A stretch of DNA of 64,000 nucleotides from Cupriavidus sp. WGlv3 (GCF_023952475.1 NZ_JALHRX010000002.1:647253-711252), one strand, 5' to 3'. Shown: positions 1-9,390, counted from the stretch's first letter. A program made the numbers and translations. The notes: generated by a model from the sequence alone, not told the origin.

Positions 1-476
1 GCCTGGGCCTGGCGCGCTCTCGCGCCGTGCGAGTCCTCTCGTCCGTGGCCAGCAGCGAGGAGCTGGCACAAGACGCACCGGCGCTGGTCGAGCTGGTACG
101 CAAGTCTTCGGCCGAAGCGCTCGCTCAGGCAGGTGTCGGTGCCAGCGAGCTCGACATCGTCGAGTTGCATGACGCCTTCACCATTGAAGAACTGCTGTAC
201 AGCGAGGCCATCGGGGTCTGCGCTCCCGGCGAAAGCGCTGCCTTCCTGGCGCGTGGCGCGTCGGGGGTCGGGGGCGAATGCGCAATCAATCCGTCGGGCG
301 GCCTGATCGGCATGGGTCATCCGCTGGGCCCGACGGGAGTCGGACAAGTGGCGGAAATCACCCGCCAGCTACGTGGCGAAGCGCAAGGCCGCCAGCATCA
401 GGGCGCCCGGCTTGGCCTGGCGCACATGATCGGCCTCGGATCCGTAGCGGTCGCGCACGTTCTCGCCCGCCAGTAA
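1..476 (+). CDS. Thiolase family protein, C-terminal part (5' truncated by window edge)
   Basis: The frame is open from base 3 and ends at TAA 474-476, so about 158 C-terminal residues are visible and the start lies outside the window. The block HDAFTIEEL and the later GGLIGMGHPLGPTG are typical of the C-terminal thiolase domain, in the SCP2/SCPx-like branch of acetyl-CoA acetyltransferases. The final segment AHMIGLGSVAVAHVL takes the place of the usual Cys-Gly-Gly loop, as in other SCP2-type members. The family cleaves or forms beta-ketoacyl-CoA thioesters. It is first in a plus-strand run with enoyl-CoA hydratase, SDR and acyl-CoA ligase, so a role in CoA-dependent degradation is likely; the substrate cannot be read. 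Confidence 0.85.
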   Translation, partial: LGLARSRAVRVLSSVASSEELAQDAPALVELVRKSSAEALAQAGVGASELDIVELHDAFTIEELLYSEAIGVCAPGESAAFLARGASGVGGECAINPSGGLIGMGHPLGPTGVGQVAEITRQLRGEAQGRQHQGARLGLAHMIGLGSVAVAHVLARQ

Positions 477-502
477 GGCAAATACCTGATCTCCGAACTC
501 AC

Positions 503-1294
503 ATGGACTACTCAACCGTACTCTACGAACTTGTCGATGGCGTAGCGCTGATCCGGCTGAATCGCCCCGAGCGCATGAACGCAATCGGCGGCAGCATGAA
601 GGCCGACCTGTCGCATGCGTTGTTCGAGCGGGCGCGCAGCGACGACGCGGTCCGCTGCGTGGTGATCACTGGCGCCGGGGACAGGGCTTTCTGCGCGGGT
701 GCCGACATCAAGGAGCGCGCCGGGCGGGTCGTGCCACAGGCGCAGTACCACCTCGAGCAGAAGGCCACCCACGACCTGTTCCGCGCCATCGAGCAGTTCG
801 AGAAGCCCGTCATCGCCGCGATCAATGGTGTGGCGCTGGGCGGCGGCCTGGAGATTGCGCTTTGCTGTGACGTGCGTATCGCGGCCCGCGGCGCCAGGCT
901 TGGCCTGCCCGAAGCCCGGATCGGCGTGCTGCCCGCCGCCGGCGGCACGCAACGTCTGCCGCGTCTGGTCGGGCCAGGCATCGCAAAAGAACTGATGCTC
1001 ACCGGTGACCACATCGATGCTGAACGCGCGCTCTCGATCGGACTGGTCAATCAAGTGGTCGCTGCAGCGCAGCTTCTGCCAACAGCATTGGCCATGGCCG
1101 GGCGGATGGCGGCCAACGCACCGCTGGCACTGCGCTATGCCAAGCATGCGATCGATCTCGGCCTGCAGGTCGGCATGGATGCCGGCCTGGAATACGAACG
1201 CTACGCCGCGGCGCTCGTGGTCTCCAGCGAGGACCGTAAGGAAGGCATGCGCGCTTTCGTGGAGAAGCGCACGCCCGTATTCCGCGGGCTGTGA
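503..1294 (+). CDS. Enoyl-CoA hydratase/isomerase family protein (crotonase fold)
   Basis: This 263-aa protein has the normal length for a crotonase. The oxyanion-hole segment AFCAGADIKE is near residue 65 and the GGGLEIALCCD and GLPEARIGVLPAAGGTQRL blocks follow. Both glutamates that activate water in true enoyl-CoA hydratases are present, one in GGGLE and one in LPEAR, so hydration of a trans-2-enoyl-CoA is plausible. The ATG at 503 was chosen because the crotonase fold begins within ten residues of it; longer readings upstream run through the preceding thiolase gene. It lies 26 bp after the thiolase stop and is probably co-transcribed with it. The specific substrate is unknown. Confidence 0.9.
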   Translation: MDYSTVLYELVDGVALIRLNRPERMNAIGGSMKADLSHALFERARSDDAVRCVVITGAGDRAFCAGADIKERAGRVVPQAQYHLEQKATHDLFRAIEQFEKPVIAAINGVALGGGLEIALCCDVRIAARGARLGLPEARIGVLPAAGGTQRLPRLVGPGIAKELMLTGDHIDAERALSIGLVNQVVAAAQLLPTALAMAGRMAANAPLALRYAKHAIDLGLQVGMDAGLEYERYAAALVVSSEDRKEGMRAFVEKRTPVFRGL

Positions 1295-1344
1295 ACCTTG
1301 ACCGGCATCGACACGCGCACCACTGAATCAACAGGAGGAATTTC

Positions 1345-2157
1345 ATGGATCTGAACCTGAAAGACAAAGTTGCCTTCGTCACCGGCGCAGGGCAAGGCGT
1401 GGGCCGGCGCATTTGCCTGGACCTGGCCGCGGAGGGCGTCAAGGTGGCCGTGAATGATCTGTTTGCCAAGCGGGCCAATGCCGTGGTCGCCGAGATCGAG
1501 GCCGCCGGCGGCAGGGCTTTCGCCGCCGTTGCGGACATCACATCCGAAGCCGAGATCGATACCGCGATTGCTGCCTCGCGCGAAGCGCTCGGTGAAATCG
1601 ACATCCTGGTCAACAACGCCGGGGTGCCGGTGGAGCGCCGCGAGAAAGGCGGCGCCGCCCCCCTCTTCCTCGACACCACCACGCAGGAATGGGAGCGCGT
1701 CATCCATCTCAACGTCTTCGGCATGATGCATTGCTGCAGGGCCGTGCTGCCGGGCATGAAGACGCGGCGCCACGGCAAGATCATCAACATCATGTCGGAA
1801 GCAGGCCGCGCGGGTGAAGCCCGCCTGGCGGTGTATTCCGGCGCCAAGGCGGCGATGCTGGGCTTCGCCAAGGCCATCGCGCAGGAGCACGGCCGCGACT
1901 GCATCAATGTCAACGTCATCGCCCTGGGCGCCATATCCCACGAAGGCATCGCTGAAGGCGCCCTTCATCCGTCGGCCACGCCCGAAACCAATGAGCGCCT
2001 TGGCAAGATGCTCAAGGCCTATCCGATCGCCCGCGGCCTGCAACGCCTGGCCCGCCCCGAGGATGTATCCGGCATGGTCTGCCTGCTCGCCTCTGACCGT
2101 GCCGCCTACATCACGGGACAGAGCATCGGCATCAGCGGCGGCCTGGTAATGATCTGA
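1345..2157 (+). CDS. SDR family NAD(P)-dependent oxidoreductase
   Basis: This 270-aa classical short-chain dehydrogenase has the cofactor loop TGAGQGVG at residues 13-20, the NNAG motif and the active-site YSGAK with a serine upstream (NIMSEAG). An aspartate after the second strand (NDL) suggests a preference for NAD, which is an inference. The start is preceded by AGGAGGAA seven bases upstream, an excellent ribosome-binding site. The C-terminal TGQSIGISGGLVMI is the usual SDR ending. Between a hydratase and an acyl-CoA ligase it may act as a 3-hydroxyacyl-CoA dehydrogenase of the same pathway, but a generic alcohol/ketone reductase cannot be excluded. Confidence 0.9.
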   Translation: MDLNLKDKVAFVTGAGQGVGRRICLDLAAEGVKVAVNDLFAKRANAVVAEIEAAGGRAFAAVADITSEAEIDTAIAASREALGEIDILVNNAGVPVERREKGGAAPLFLDTTTQEWERVIHLNVFGMMHCCRAVLPGMKTRRHGKIINIMSEAGRAGEARLAVYSGAKAAMLGFAKAIAQEHGRDCINVNVIALGAISHEGIAEGALHPSATPETNERLGKMLKAYPIARGLQRLARPEDVSGMVCLLASDRAAYITGQSIGISGGLVMI

Positions 2158-2171
2158 AGCCGCGAGGAGCC

Positions 2172-3248
2172 ATGTTTCGCCATCAAGACGCTACGCGCGC
2201 GGCACCGCCATTGCGCACCCGCATCACCGAACTGCTGGGCATCGACCACCCGATCCTCGCGGGCGGCTTGATGTGGCTGTCCGATGCCCGCTACGTGGCG
2301 GCACTGGCCAGGGCGGGAGCCATGGCCTTTATCACGCCTCGCTCGTTCGATGGTCCCGACGCCTATCGCGCAGCACTGCGAGATTGCAGCCGCATGGCCG
2401 GCGGACGCCCGTTCGGCGTCAACATCACGCAATCCCGTCGCGCCGCCGAGAATGCGATGGTTCCCGCCTGGATCGACATGGCGCTCGAGCATGGTGTCCG
2501 ATGCTTCGAAACCGTCGGTCCGTCTCCCGGACGCCTGATCGAACGAATCCATGCCGGCGGAGCCAAGGCCATCCACAAGTCGGCGTTCGTCGAGCACGCA
2601 CTGAAGGCGGAGCACGCTGGCGCCGACGCCGTGGCACTGGTGGGTGCCGAGGCCGGCGGGCATCCCGGTACCAACGAGCTTTCCGCCTTCGTCTGCGGCG
2701 CCTTGGCGCTGCAACGGCTGACGGTTCCCCTGGCGCTCGGAGGCGGCATCGGTGACGGCCGCCAGATCGCCGCCGCGCTGGCGCTTGGCGCCGACGCCGT
2801 GGTCATGGGCACGCGCTTTCTGGTATCGGAGGAAATCTGGGCGCATGAGAACTACAAGCGCCATCTGGTCCGGCAGCCTGCCGAGGCTTCAACGCTGGCG
2901 ATGCGTGCCTCCGGCAACCCGTGGCGCGTGCTGGATAACGCCACCGTGCGCGACATCGAGCGCCTTGAACAACAGGGCGCACGCCAGTACGCCGAGTTCG
3001 GAGCGCTGGCAACTGGCCGGCTCGGCCGCGATTACTGCTATCGGCAAGGTGACTGGAACACCGGCCTGCTGTCGATGGGCCCAGCCATCGGCTTTGCCGA
3101 CGCGATTGAACCGGCGGCAAGCATTGTGACGCGCCTGATGACGCAGGCAATGCAGGCCGCCAGCCGGCTTGCGTCGATGTCCGGGCCGGTGCCGGCTCAT
3201 GGTGCCGGCGCTGTCTTTGCTTCGCGAACACGGGAGACCACCGCATGA
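2172..3248 (+). CDS. Nitronate monooxygenase family FMN protein
   Basis: This 358-aa protein matches the 2-nitropropane dioxygenase/nitronate monooxygenase family. The N-terminal TM-barrel start GIDHPILAGGLMWL is followed by the FMN-binding centre GAEAGGHPG near residue 160, whose histidine is the catalytic base in characterised members, and then GGGIGDGRQIAAALALGADAV. The ribosome-binding site GAGGAG lies just before ATG 2172, 14 bp after the SDR stop. Many homologues in acyl-CoA operons do not use nitronates and may be enoyl reductase-like, as FabK is. The context favours a role on a CoA-linked intermediate; this is inference. Confidence 0.87.
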   Translation: MFRHQDATRAAPPLRTRITELLGIDHPILAGGLMWLSDARYVAALARAGAMAFITPRSFDGPDAYRAALRDCSRMAGGRPFGVNITQSRRAAENAMVPAWIDMALEHGVRCFETVGPSPGRLIERIHAGGAKAIHKSAFVEHALKAEHAGADAVALVGAEAGGHPGTNELSAFVCGALALQRLTVPLALGGGIGDGRQIAAALALGADAVVMGTRFLVSEEIWAHENYKRHLVRQPAEASTLAMRASGNPWRVLDNATVRDIERLEQQGARQYAEFGALATGRLGRDYCYRQGDWNTGLLSMGPAIGFADAIEPAASIVTRLMTQAMQAASRLASMSGPVPAHGAGAVFASRTRETTA

Positions 3249-4783
3249 ACCCAGACCTTGCCATTCAATTCGGCAACCGCCGGATCAGCGCTCAGGCGCT
3301 GCGGCAGGACGCCGACCGGGCCGCTACAGGCTTTGCCGAACTCGGCCTTCAGCCAGGCGACGCGGTCGCTGTCTTGCTGCGCAACGACGTGCCCTACCTC
3401 GAAGCCATGCTGGCGCTCGACCGCCTGGGGGTGCACCTTGTGGCCATCAACTGGCATTTCAATGCGGAGGAAGCCGGCTATATCCTGCGAGATTGCGAGG
3501 CCAAGGTTCTGGTCGTCCATGCCGACCTCCTTGCCGGCATAGCGAGTACTGTTCCGGAAGGGGTGCAGGTGCTGGTCGTGCCGACCCCGGCCGAGATCGT
3601 GGATGCCTATGGGCTTGCGGAGACCGCGCTCGAGTTGCCCGAAGGTGCCCGCGCCTGGCCCGCATGGCGCGACAGCTTCCCACCTTCAACCGCGGCTCGT
3701 GTGCGCTCGGTGGGCAGCATGCTCTATACATCGGGCACCACCGGACGACCCAAAGGCGTCATGCGCCTGCCTGGCGCGCCACGCCAGCATGACGGCTCGC
3801 TGCGCGTGCGCGCCATGGCAAGCCAGGCGCGACCGGGAATGCATTGCGCCATCGTCGGGCCGCTGTACCATGCCGGCCCCAACTCGGCGGCGCGCATGGC
3901 GCTGGAGTTCGCTGCGCAAATCGTGGTGCTGCCGCGCTTTGACCCCGAGCAGTTGTTGCAGACCATCGAGCAATACCGGATCACCCATCTGTCGCTGGTG
4001 CCGATCATGCTGGTGCGGCTACTGAAGCTTCCTGAAGCCGTCCGCCGGCGCTACGACACGTCTTCGCTTGAGAATGTGACCCACGGCGGCTCTCCCTGCG
4101 CGCCCGAAGTCCGTCGCGCCATGATCGAATGGTGGGGGCCCATCGTGAATGAAACCTACGGCTCGACCGAAGCCGGCCTGGTGACGTTCGCCACCTCGGC
4201 GGAGTGGCTGGCGCGCCCCGGCACGGCAGGCCGTCCGTTCCCCGGCACCTCGATCCGCATTCTTGACGCAGAAGGCAAGGCGTTGCCCGCGGGCGAAGTG
4301 GGCGAGATCTACGTGAACACCGGGGACAACGCCCTGCCGTTCACCTATCGCAACAACGACGCGCAGCGGCGCGCCATCGAGCGGGACGGCTATATCACAA
4401 ACGGCGATGTCGGCTGCCTGGATGCCGACGGCTATCTGTACATCACGGACCGCAAGCGCGACATGGTGATCTCCGGCGGCGTGAACATCTACCCGGCCGA
4501 GATCGAACATGCTCTGGTGGCAAACCCGCTGGTTGCTGACTGCGCCGTGTTCGGCATACCCGATGCCGAGTTTGGTGAAGCCGTCGCCGCCGCCGTCGTG
4601 CCGGCCCCTGGCAGCGCGATCAGCGAGACCGACGTGCGCGACTGGCTGCGCCAGCGCGTCGCCGGCTACAAGGTGCCCCGGCTGGTGGAGTTCCACGATG
4701 CCCTGCCCCGCGACAGCATGGGCAAGGTCTTCAAGAACCAGCTGCGCGCACCGCACTGGGAACGCGCCGGCCGGGCCATCTGA
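3245..4783 (+). CDS. AMP-binding acyl-CoA synthetase
   Basis: This 512-aa ANL-superfamily ligase would activate a carboxylic acid to its CoA thioester through an acyl-adenylate. Visible motifs are the phosphate loop YTSGTTGRPKGVM near residue 160, the adenine-contacting YGSTEAG, the hinge-region ITDRKRDMVISGG, and the C-terminal catalytic lysine in DSMGKVFKNQL. The start codon overlaps the nitronate monooxygenase stop by four bases (ATGA), implying translational coupling. The first half of the protein is typical of medium- or long-chain or aromatic acid ligases, but the acid cannot be deduced. It probably supplies the CoA ester used by the upstream enzymes. Confidence 0.92.
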   Translation: MNPDLAIQFGNRRISAQALRQDADRAATGFAELGLQPGDAVAVLLRNDVPYLEAMLALDRLGVHLVAINWHFNAEEAGYILRDCEAKVLVVHADLLAGIASTVPEGVQVLVVPTPAEIVDAYGLAETALELPEGARAWPAWRDSFPPSTAARVRSVGSMLYTSGTTGRPKGVMRLPGAPRQHDGSLRVRAMASQARPGMHCAIVGPLYHAGPNSAARMALEFAAQIVVLPRFDPEQLLQTIEQYRITHLSLVPIMLVRLLKLPEAVRRRYDTSSLENVTHGGSPCAPEVRRAMIEWWGPIVNETYGSTEAGLVTFATSAEWLARPGTAGRPFPGTSIRILDAEGKALPAGEVGEIYVNTGDNALPFTYRNNDAQRRAIERDGYITNGDVGCLDADGYLYITDRKRDMVISGGVNIYPAEIEHALVANPLVADCAVFGIPDAEFGEAVAAAVVPAPGSAISETDVRDWLRQRVAGYKVPRLVEFHDALPRDSMGKVFKNQLRAPHWERAGRAI

Positions 4784-4914
4784 TGGTTCAACGGCGCATA
4801 TCGCCTCGAGGCACGTCGAACCCGGGGCATTCCGAATGACGAAGTGAGCCAGCTTGGCGGAAGTCCCTGCCCGCGAGCCGGCGCCGCGAAATTCATATCA
4901 GAAGGAGACGACAG

Positions 4915-5880
4915 GTGAAGGTCATCGCAACCATGCTACTTGCGGCGGCAAGTCTCGGCGCTACGGCGACATCTGCAGAGCCGGCCTATCCATCCAGGCC
5001 GATCCGTTTGATGGTGGGCTTCGCCGCCGGCAGCATCACCGACATTACGGCGCGGCAGATTGCCGCCGGAATGGGCAAAGAGCTGGGCCAGCCTGTCGTG
5101 GTGGACAACCGCACCGGCGCCGGCGGCAATATCGCCAGCGCCGAGCTTGCCCGGGCTCGCCCCGACGGCTATACGCTGATGGCGACCACACCGGGGCAGT
5201 TGGTGGTGAATCCCCTGACCCAGAAAGCCATCGGCTTCGACCCTGAAACCAGGTTCACGCTCATCAGCCTCGTCAATGAGGGTCCCTTCGTCTTTGTGGT
5301 GCCGGCAAACTCCAGGTTCAAAAGCGTGCCGCAGCTGGTAGCCTGGGGCAAGGCCAATGGGGGAAAGCTCACCTATGCCTCGGCCGGCATCGGCACAACT
5401 TCGCACATCGCTGCCGAGATGTTGCAGGTATTCGGCGGCATCAAGGCTGTGCATGTGCCCTATCGCGGAGGTTCGCAGGCGACCAACGACCTCATTGCGA
5501 GGCGTGTCGATTTCATGATCGACAGTCTCGGTTCCGTCGGGCAGCAAGTGCAGGCAGGTCAGATCCGGATTCTGGCAACGGGTGGCCCCAGCCGCCTGCC
5601 TCAGTTTCCAGACATACCGACGCTATCGGAAACGTACCCGGACTTCATCGCTTCGTCCTGGCTCGGTGTGATAGGGCCGCCGGGTCTTGCGCCGGCTGTA
5701 GTCGCCGCCCTGGCCAGGGCGGTCGAACGCAGCGCACGCGATCCGCATTTCGTGGCAAGCCTCGAACAGCGCGGCGGCCGTGTGGCCAAGCCAGGACCGG
5801 ACGCATTCTCGTCGCTGGTGGACAAAGAACGCGCTCGCGTCGAGCGCACGATCGTGAGCGCGGGAATCACGCTTGAATGA
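4915..5880 (+). CDS. Bug/TctC family periplasmic substrate-binding protein
   Basis: This 321-aa protein starts with GTG, preceded by the strong ribosome-binding site GAAGGAG. A signal peptide occupies about the first 22 residues (MKVIATMLLAAASLGATATSA). The mature part has the TctC/Bug signatures YPSRPIRLMVGFAAG, VVVDNRTGAGG and HVPYRGG. Such receptors bind carboxylated ligands in the periplasm and pass them to tripartite tricarboxylate transporters, although many lack linked membrane subunits, as here. As last gene of the left-edge acyl-CoA operon it probably captures the acid that the ligase activates. Its 3' end overlaps the convergent chromate transporter gene by 14 bp. Confidence 0.93.
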   Translation: MKVIATMLLAAASLGATATSAEPAYPSRPIRLMVGFAAGSITDITARQIAAGMGKELGQPVVVDNRTGAGGNIASAELARARPDGYTLMATTPGQLVVNPLTQKAIGFDPETRFTLISLVNEGPFVFVVPANSRFKSVPQLVAWGKANGGKLTYASAGIGTTSHIAAEMLQVFGGIKAVHVPYRGGSQATNDLIARRVDFMIDSLGSVGQQVQAGQIRILATGGPSRLPQFPDIPTLSETYPDFIASSWLGVIGPPGLAPAVVAALARAVERSARDPHFVASLEQRGGRVAKPGPDAFSSLVDKERARVERTIVSAGITLE

Positions 5881-7084
5881 GCCATCCCGCCACAGCCGCC
5901 ACCAACACCACCAGCCACGGCGGCAGCTTCCAGCGCATCAGCGCCACCAGCGCCAGCGCCACCAGCACGATGTCCAGCGGGCCCTGCACCGCGCTGGTCC
6001 ACACCGGATGCCACAGCGCCGCCAGCAGCAGCCCGACCACGCCGGCGTTGATGCCGGCCAGCGCCGCCTGGGCGCGCTGGTTGCGGCGCAGGCTTTCCCA
6101 GAACGGCAGCGCGCCCAGCACCAGCAGCGCGCCGGGCAGGAAGATGGCCAGCGTGCACAGCAGCCCGCCGGCCAGGCCCGTGGGCGGGTTCTGCATGGCC
6201 GCGCCGAGGAACGCGGCGAAGGAAAACAGCGGCCCCGGCATGGCCTGCGCCGCGCCGTAGCCAGCCAGGAAGGCTTCCTTGCCGACCCAGCCGGGCGCGA
6301 CCACGGCCGCATCCAGTAGCGGCAGCACCACATGCCCGCCGCCGAACACCAGCGCGCCGGCGCGGTAAAAGGCATCGAACACGCGCACGGCCGGGTCGGC
6401 GGCCCACTGCGCCAGCAGCGGCAGGCCGGCCAGCAGCGCGGCAAACAGCGCCAGCGCCAGCACGCCGCCGCGATGCGTTACCGGCAGGCGCAGCGGTTCA
6501 TGCGCACCGCCCAGCGCCGGCCGCAACAGGGCCATGCCGGCAACCGCGGCGGCGGCCATCAGTGCCACCTGCGCCCACGGCCCCGGCCAAGCCAGCACGG
6601 TGCCGGCCGCCACCAGCATGATGGCGATGCGCACCGGGCCGACGCACAGCGTCCGCGCCATGCCCCACACCGCCTGCGCCACCACCGCCACCGCCACCAG
6701 CTTCAGCCCGTGCAGCGCGCCCGGCGCCGCGGCCATGCCGTAATGGGTCACCCCCAGCGCGAACACGATCATGGCCAGCGCCGACGGCAGCGTGAAGCCC
6801 ACCCATGCCGCCAGCGCGCCGCCATAGCCGGCGCGCGCCAGCCCCAGTGCGATGCCGGTCTGGCTGCTGGCCGGTCCGGGCAGGCACTGGCACAGCGCGA
6901 CCACGTCGGCATAGGCCGCCTCGCTGAGCCAGCCGCGCCGGCGCACCAGTTCCTCGCGGAAATACGCCAGGTGGGCCACCGGGCCGCCGAACGAGGTCAG
7001 GCCGAGCCGCAGGAAGATCAGGAACACGGCAAGCGGCCCGTCGTGGCCGCGGGTGTCGTCGGAAGGGCTGGGCAAGGAAGCCAT
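5867..7084 (-). CDS. chrA: Chromate transporter ChrA (long, two-domain CHR family)
   Basis: This 405-aa hydrophobic protein has two homologous CHR domains, the long form of the chromate ion transporter family, which exports chromate across the inner membrane. The N-terminal half carries FGGPVAHLAYFREELV and the signature CQCLPGPASSQTGIALG; the second half repeats the theme with FGGGHVVLPLL and AMPGPLFSFAAFLGA. The ATG at 7084 puts the CHR domain near residue 20; a longer reading to 7267 adds an arginine-rich stretch unlike the family. No chrB-like regulator is adjacent, so chromate-induced expression cannot be inferred. It overlaps the Bug receptor gene tail to tail. Confidence 0.9.
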   Translation of the reverse strand: MASLPSPSDDTRGHDGPLAVFLIFLRLGLTSFGGPVAHLAYFREELVRRRGWLSEAAYADVVALCQCLPGPASSQTGIALGLARAGYGGALAAWVGFTLPSALAMIVFALGVTHYGMAAAPGALHGLKLVAVAVVAQAVWGMARTLCVGPVRIAIMLVAAGTVLAWPGPWAQVALMAAAAVAGMALLRPALGGAHEPLRLPVTHRGGVLALALFAALLAGLPLLAQWAADPAVRVFDAFYRAGALVFGGGHVVLPLLDAAVVAPGWVGKEAFLAGYGAAQAMPGPLFSFAAFLGAAMQNPPTGLAGGLLCTLAIFLPGALLVLGALPFWESLRRNQRAQAALAGINAGVVGLLLAALWHPVWTSAVQGPLDIVLVALALVALMRWKLPPWLVVLVAAVAGWLIQA

Positions 7085-7451
7085 GGGGCGGTTTGCGGGC
7101 AAACGGAAGCGTGTGGAGGCGTGCGGAGGACAGCGCAGATTCTGACCGATTTTGCCGGCCCGGAGGTGACAAAGCGAAGGCAGAAGCACGCGCACGCGCC
7201 GAACGGCGCAAGCGAAGCGTTGCATAGCGCACAGGGTCGAGCCCGGCTTTTGAAACCAATCAACCACACCGTCAGTGTGGCGTAGCTACCTCAATCAAGT
7301 TACGTCCGTTTTGCGCCGTTATGCCGCTGACGCATGCGCCGTTTGGCCCTTGTCCCCCAGCAGGCGGTCAACCGCGCCCACCGGCGTGGCACGGCGATGC
7401 GCATCACCGACGAGAAGCGTAAAGCGCGAAGAAGATGGAGGAGTGGAAGCG
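7085..7451. other. 367-bp divergent intergenic region between chrA and the chemoreceptor gene
   Basis: No convincing gene is present. The region holds an inverted repeat CCACAC-N5-GTGTGG at 7264-7280 and a sigma-28-like promoter (annotated separately) about 130 bp upstream of the chemoreceptor ATG. Open frames across it are compositionally forced by high GC and lack ribosome-binding sites. Confidence 0.6.
7295..7322 (+). promoter_or_regulatory. Candidate sigma-28 (FliA) promoter of the chemoreceptor gene
   Basis: TCAAGTTA at 7295-7302 and GCCGTTAT at 7315-7322, separated by 12 bases, resemble the flagellar sigma-28 consensus (TAAAGTTT-N11-GCCGATAA). Methyl-accepting proteins are classic sigma-28 targets and the downstream gene is one, which supports the call. 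The match is imperfect and the leader would be about 120 bases long. Confidence 0.5.
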
Positions 7452-9005
7452 ATGCTGCACAACCTGAGCCTGAAGAAAAAACTGCTGTTGCCGCTGGTGC
7501 TGAGCTGGGTCTGCCTGCTCGGCATCACGCTGTGGAACGCGTGGCACATCCGCACGCTGCGCATGGAGGAGCGCCGGCTCGACCTGGCCCACGTCACCGA
7601 CACCGCGGTCTCGGTGGTGGCCGAGTACGAGGCCCTGGCCAAGGCCGGCAAGCTGCCCGCCGAGGAAGCGAAGCAGCAGGCGATCGAGCGCGTGCGCGCG
7701 ATGCGCTTCGGCGCCGACGGCTATTTCACGCTGATGCGCTCCGACACCGTGGTGCTGATGCACCCGTTCAAGCCGGAGATGAACGGCAAGGCGATGGAGG
7801 GCATGAAGGACCCCAACGGGGTCTACCTGTTCCGCGACATCGCGGCGATCGGCAAGGGCCCGGGCAAAGGCTTCGTCGAATACCTGTGGCCCAAGCCGGG
7901 CGCGCAGGCGCCGCAGCCCAAGCTGAGCTACGTGGCCAACTTCCGTCCGTGGGACTGGAACTTCATCGCCGGACTGTACCTGGACGACATCGAGGCGGCG
8001 TTCCGCCAGGAGCTGTGGAAGGCGCTGGGGCTGCTGCTGGCGGTCGGCGCGCTGATGTCGCTGGTGATGGTGCGGGTCGCGGCCAGCCTGCAGCGTCAGC
8101 TGGGCGGCGAGCCGGCCACCACCGCGCAGATCGCCGGGCGCATTGCCGAAGGCGACCTGGCCGGCCAGGTCGAGCTGCGCGCCGGCGACCAGCACAGCGT
8201 GCTCCATGCCATGCACCGCATGCAGTCGCGCCTGACCGGCGCGATCGGCAGCATCCGCGGCTCGGCTGATTCGATTGCGGGCGCGGCCAAGCAGATTGCC
8301 GCGGGCAATGCCGACCTGTCGCGCCGCAGCGAGGAGCAGGCCGCGTCGCTGCAGGAAACCGCCGCGAGCATGGAGCAGCTTACCAGCACCGTGCGCCAGA
8401 GCGCCGAGAACGCGCGCCAGGCCAGCCACCTGGCCGAGGGCGCGTCGGACATCGCCGTGCGCGGCGGCGCCATCGTCAGCCAGGTGGTCGACACCATGGG
8501 CGAGATCAAGAGCGCCTCGGGCAAGGTGGTCGACATCATCGGCGTGATCGAGGGCATCGCCTTCCAGACCAATATCCTGGCGCTCAACGCCGCGGTCGAG
8601 GCGGCCCGCGCCGGCGACCAGGGCCGCGGCTTCGCGGTGGTGGCCGGCGAGGTGCGCACGCTGGCCCAGCGCAGCGCCACCGCGGCCAAGGAGATCAAGG
8701 CGCTGATCGGCAATTCGGCGCAGCGCGTCGAAGACGGCGCGGTGCTGGTCGAGAACGCCGGCAAGGCGATGGACGAGATCGTCGACGCGGTCAAGCGCGT
8801 GACCGACCTGATGGGCGAAATGCGCGCCGCCACCGAGGAGCAGACCGGCGGCATCGAGCAGGTCAACCAGGCGGTGTCGCAGATGGACCAGATGGCGCAG
8901 CAGAACGCGGCGCTGGTGGAACAGGCCGCGGCCGCCGCCGCGTCGCTGGAAGACCAGGCCGAGGCGCTGCACCGCGCCGTGGGCCAGTTCCGCCTGGCGG
9001 CCTGA
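7452..9005 (+). CDS. Methyl-accepting chemotaxis protein with a periplasmic Cache sensor
   Basis: This 517-aa transmembrane chemoreceptor has a first membrane segment at residues 9-30, a periplasmic single-Cache domain to about residue 190 (motif GADGYFTLM and a [13 protein letters not shown] end), a second membrane segment at about 192-212, a HAMP linker, and a cytoplasmic signalling domain. The hairpin tip [20 protein letters not shown] is nearly invariant in the family and binds CheA/CheW. The ATG at 7452 follows GGAGGAG at good spacing; longer readings add unrelated sequence. The C-terminus ends [11 protein letters not shown] without the NWETF-like pentapeptide, so it probably relies on other receptors or no CheR/CheB tethering. 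Ligands of such Cache domains are often small organic acids; the ligand here is unknown. Confidence 0.95.
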   Translation: MLHNLSLKKKLLLPLVLSWVCLLGITLWNAWHIRTLRMEERRLDLAHVTDTAVSVVAEYEALAKAGKLPAEEAKQQAIERVRAMRFGADGYFTLMRSDTVVLMHPFKPEMNGKAMEGMKDPNGVYLFRDIAAIGKGPGKGFVEYLWPKPGAQAPQPKLSYVANFRPWDWNFIAGLYLDDIEAAFRQELWKALGLLLAVGALMSLVMVRVAASLQRQLGGEPATTAQIAGRIAEGDLAGQVELRAGDQHSVLHAMHRMQSRLTGAIGSIRGSADSIAGAAKQIAAGNADLSRRSEEQAASLQETAASMEQLTSTVRQSAENARQASHLAEGASDIAVRGGAIVSQVVDTMGEIKSASGKVVDIIGVIEGIAFQTNILALNAAVEAARAGDQGRGFAVVAGEVRTLAQRSATAAKEIKALIGNSAQRVEDGAVLVENAGKAMDEIVDAVKRVTDLMGEMRAATEEQTGGIEQVNQAVSQMDQMAQQNAALVEQAAAAAASLEDQAEALHRAVGQFRLAA

Positions 9006-9138
9006 ACCGGGCGGCCCGGGACGATCGCCCCGCCATCCGCCTGCCGCGCCCTGCGTGTATGATGAAGCGAAGCCGGCCGCACAGTTGGCCGGCCCAGTGC
9101 ATCAGACCGTTACCGCAGACCACTGACAGGAGCGCACC

Positions 9139-9390
9139 ATGATGGCATTCATTGGCACCGTGTTCGTTGGCCTTATCGTCGGCCTGATCGCCAGGGCGGT
9201 AAAGCCCGGCGACGACAAGCTGGGCTGGATCATGACCATCATCCTGGGCATCCTGGGCTCGGTGGTCGCGGGCTACGTCGGCCGCGCGCTGGGCTGGTAC
9301 CAGCCGGGCGAGCCCGCCGGCTGGGTCGCCTCGGTGCTCGGCGCGATCGTGCTGCTGGTGATCTACGGCATGGTGCGCCGCAAGGCCTGA
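9139..9390 (+). CDS. GlsB/YeaQ/YmgE family small stress-associated membrane protein
   Basis: This 83-aa protein is almost entirely membrane-spanning, with three hydrophobic segments and the family pattern GLIARAVKPGDDKLGWIMTIILGILGSVVAGYVG. These transglycosylase-associated proteins are widespread inner-membrane proteins, often induced in stationary phase or acid stress, and have no defined biochemical activity. ATG 9139 is preceded by CAGGAG at suitable distance. The last 28 bp overlap the convergent penicillin-binding protein gene. The family name rests on an old domain annotation and does not imply transglycosylase activity. Confidence 0.88.
   Translation: MMAFIGTVFVGLIVGLIARAVKPGDDKLGWIMTIILGILGSVVAGYVGRALGWYQPGEPAGWVASVLGAIVLLVIYGMVRRKA

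Noticed and set aside
9072..9093. GCCGGCC / GGCCGGC hairpin after the chemoreceptor gene as terminator
   Set aside because: No T-run follows, so intrinsic termination is not supported; it may be incidental in GC-rich DNA.
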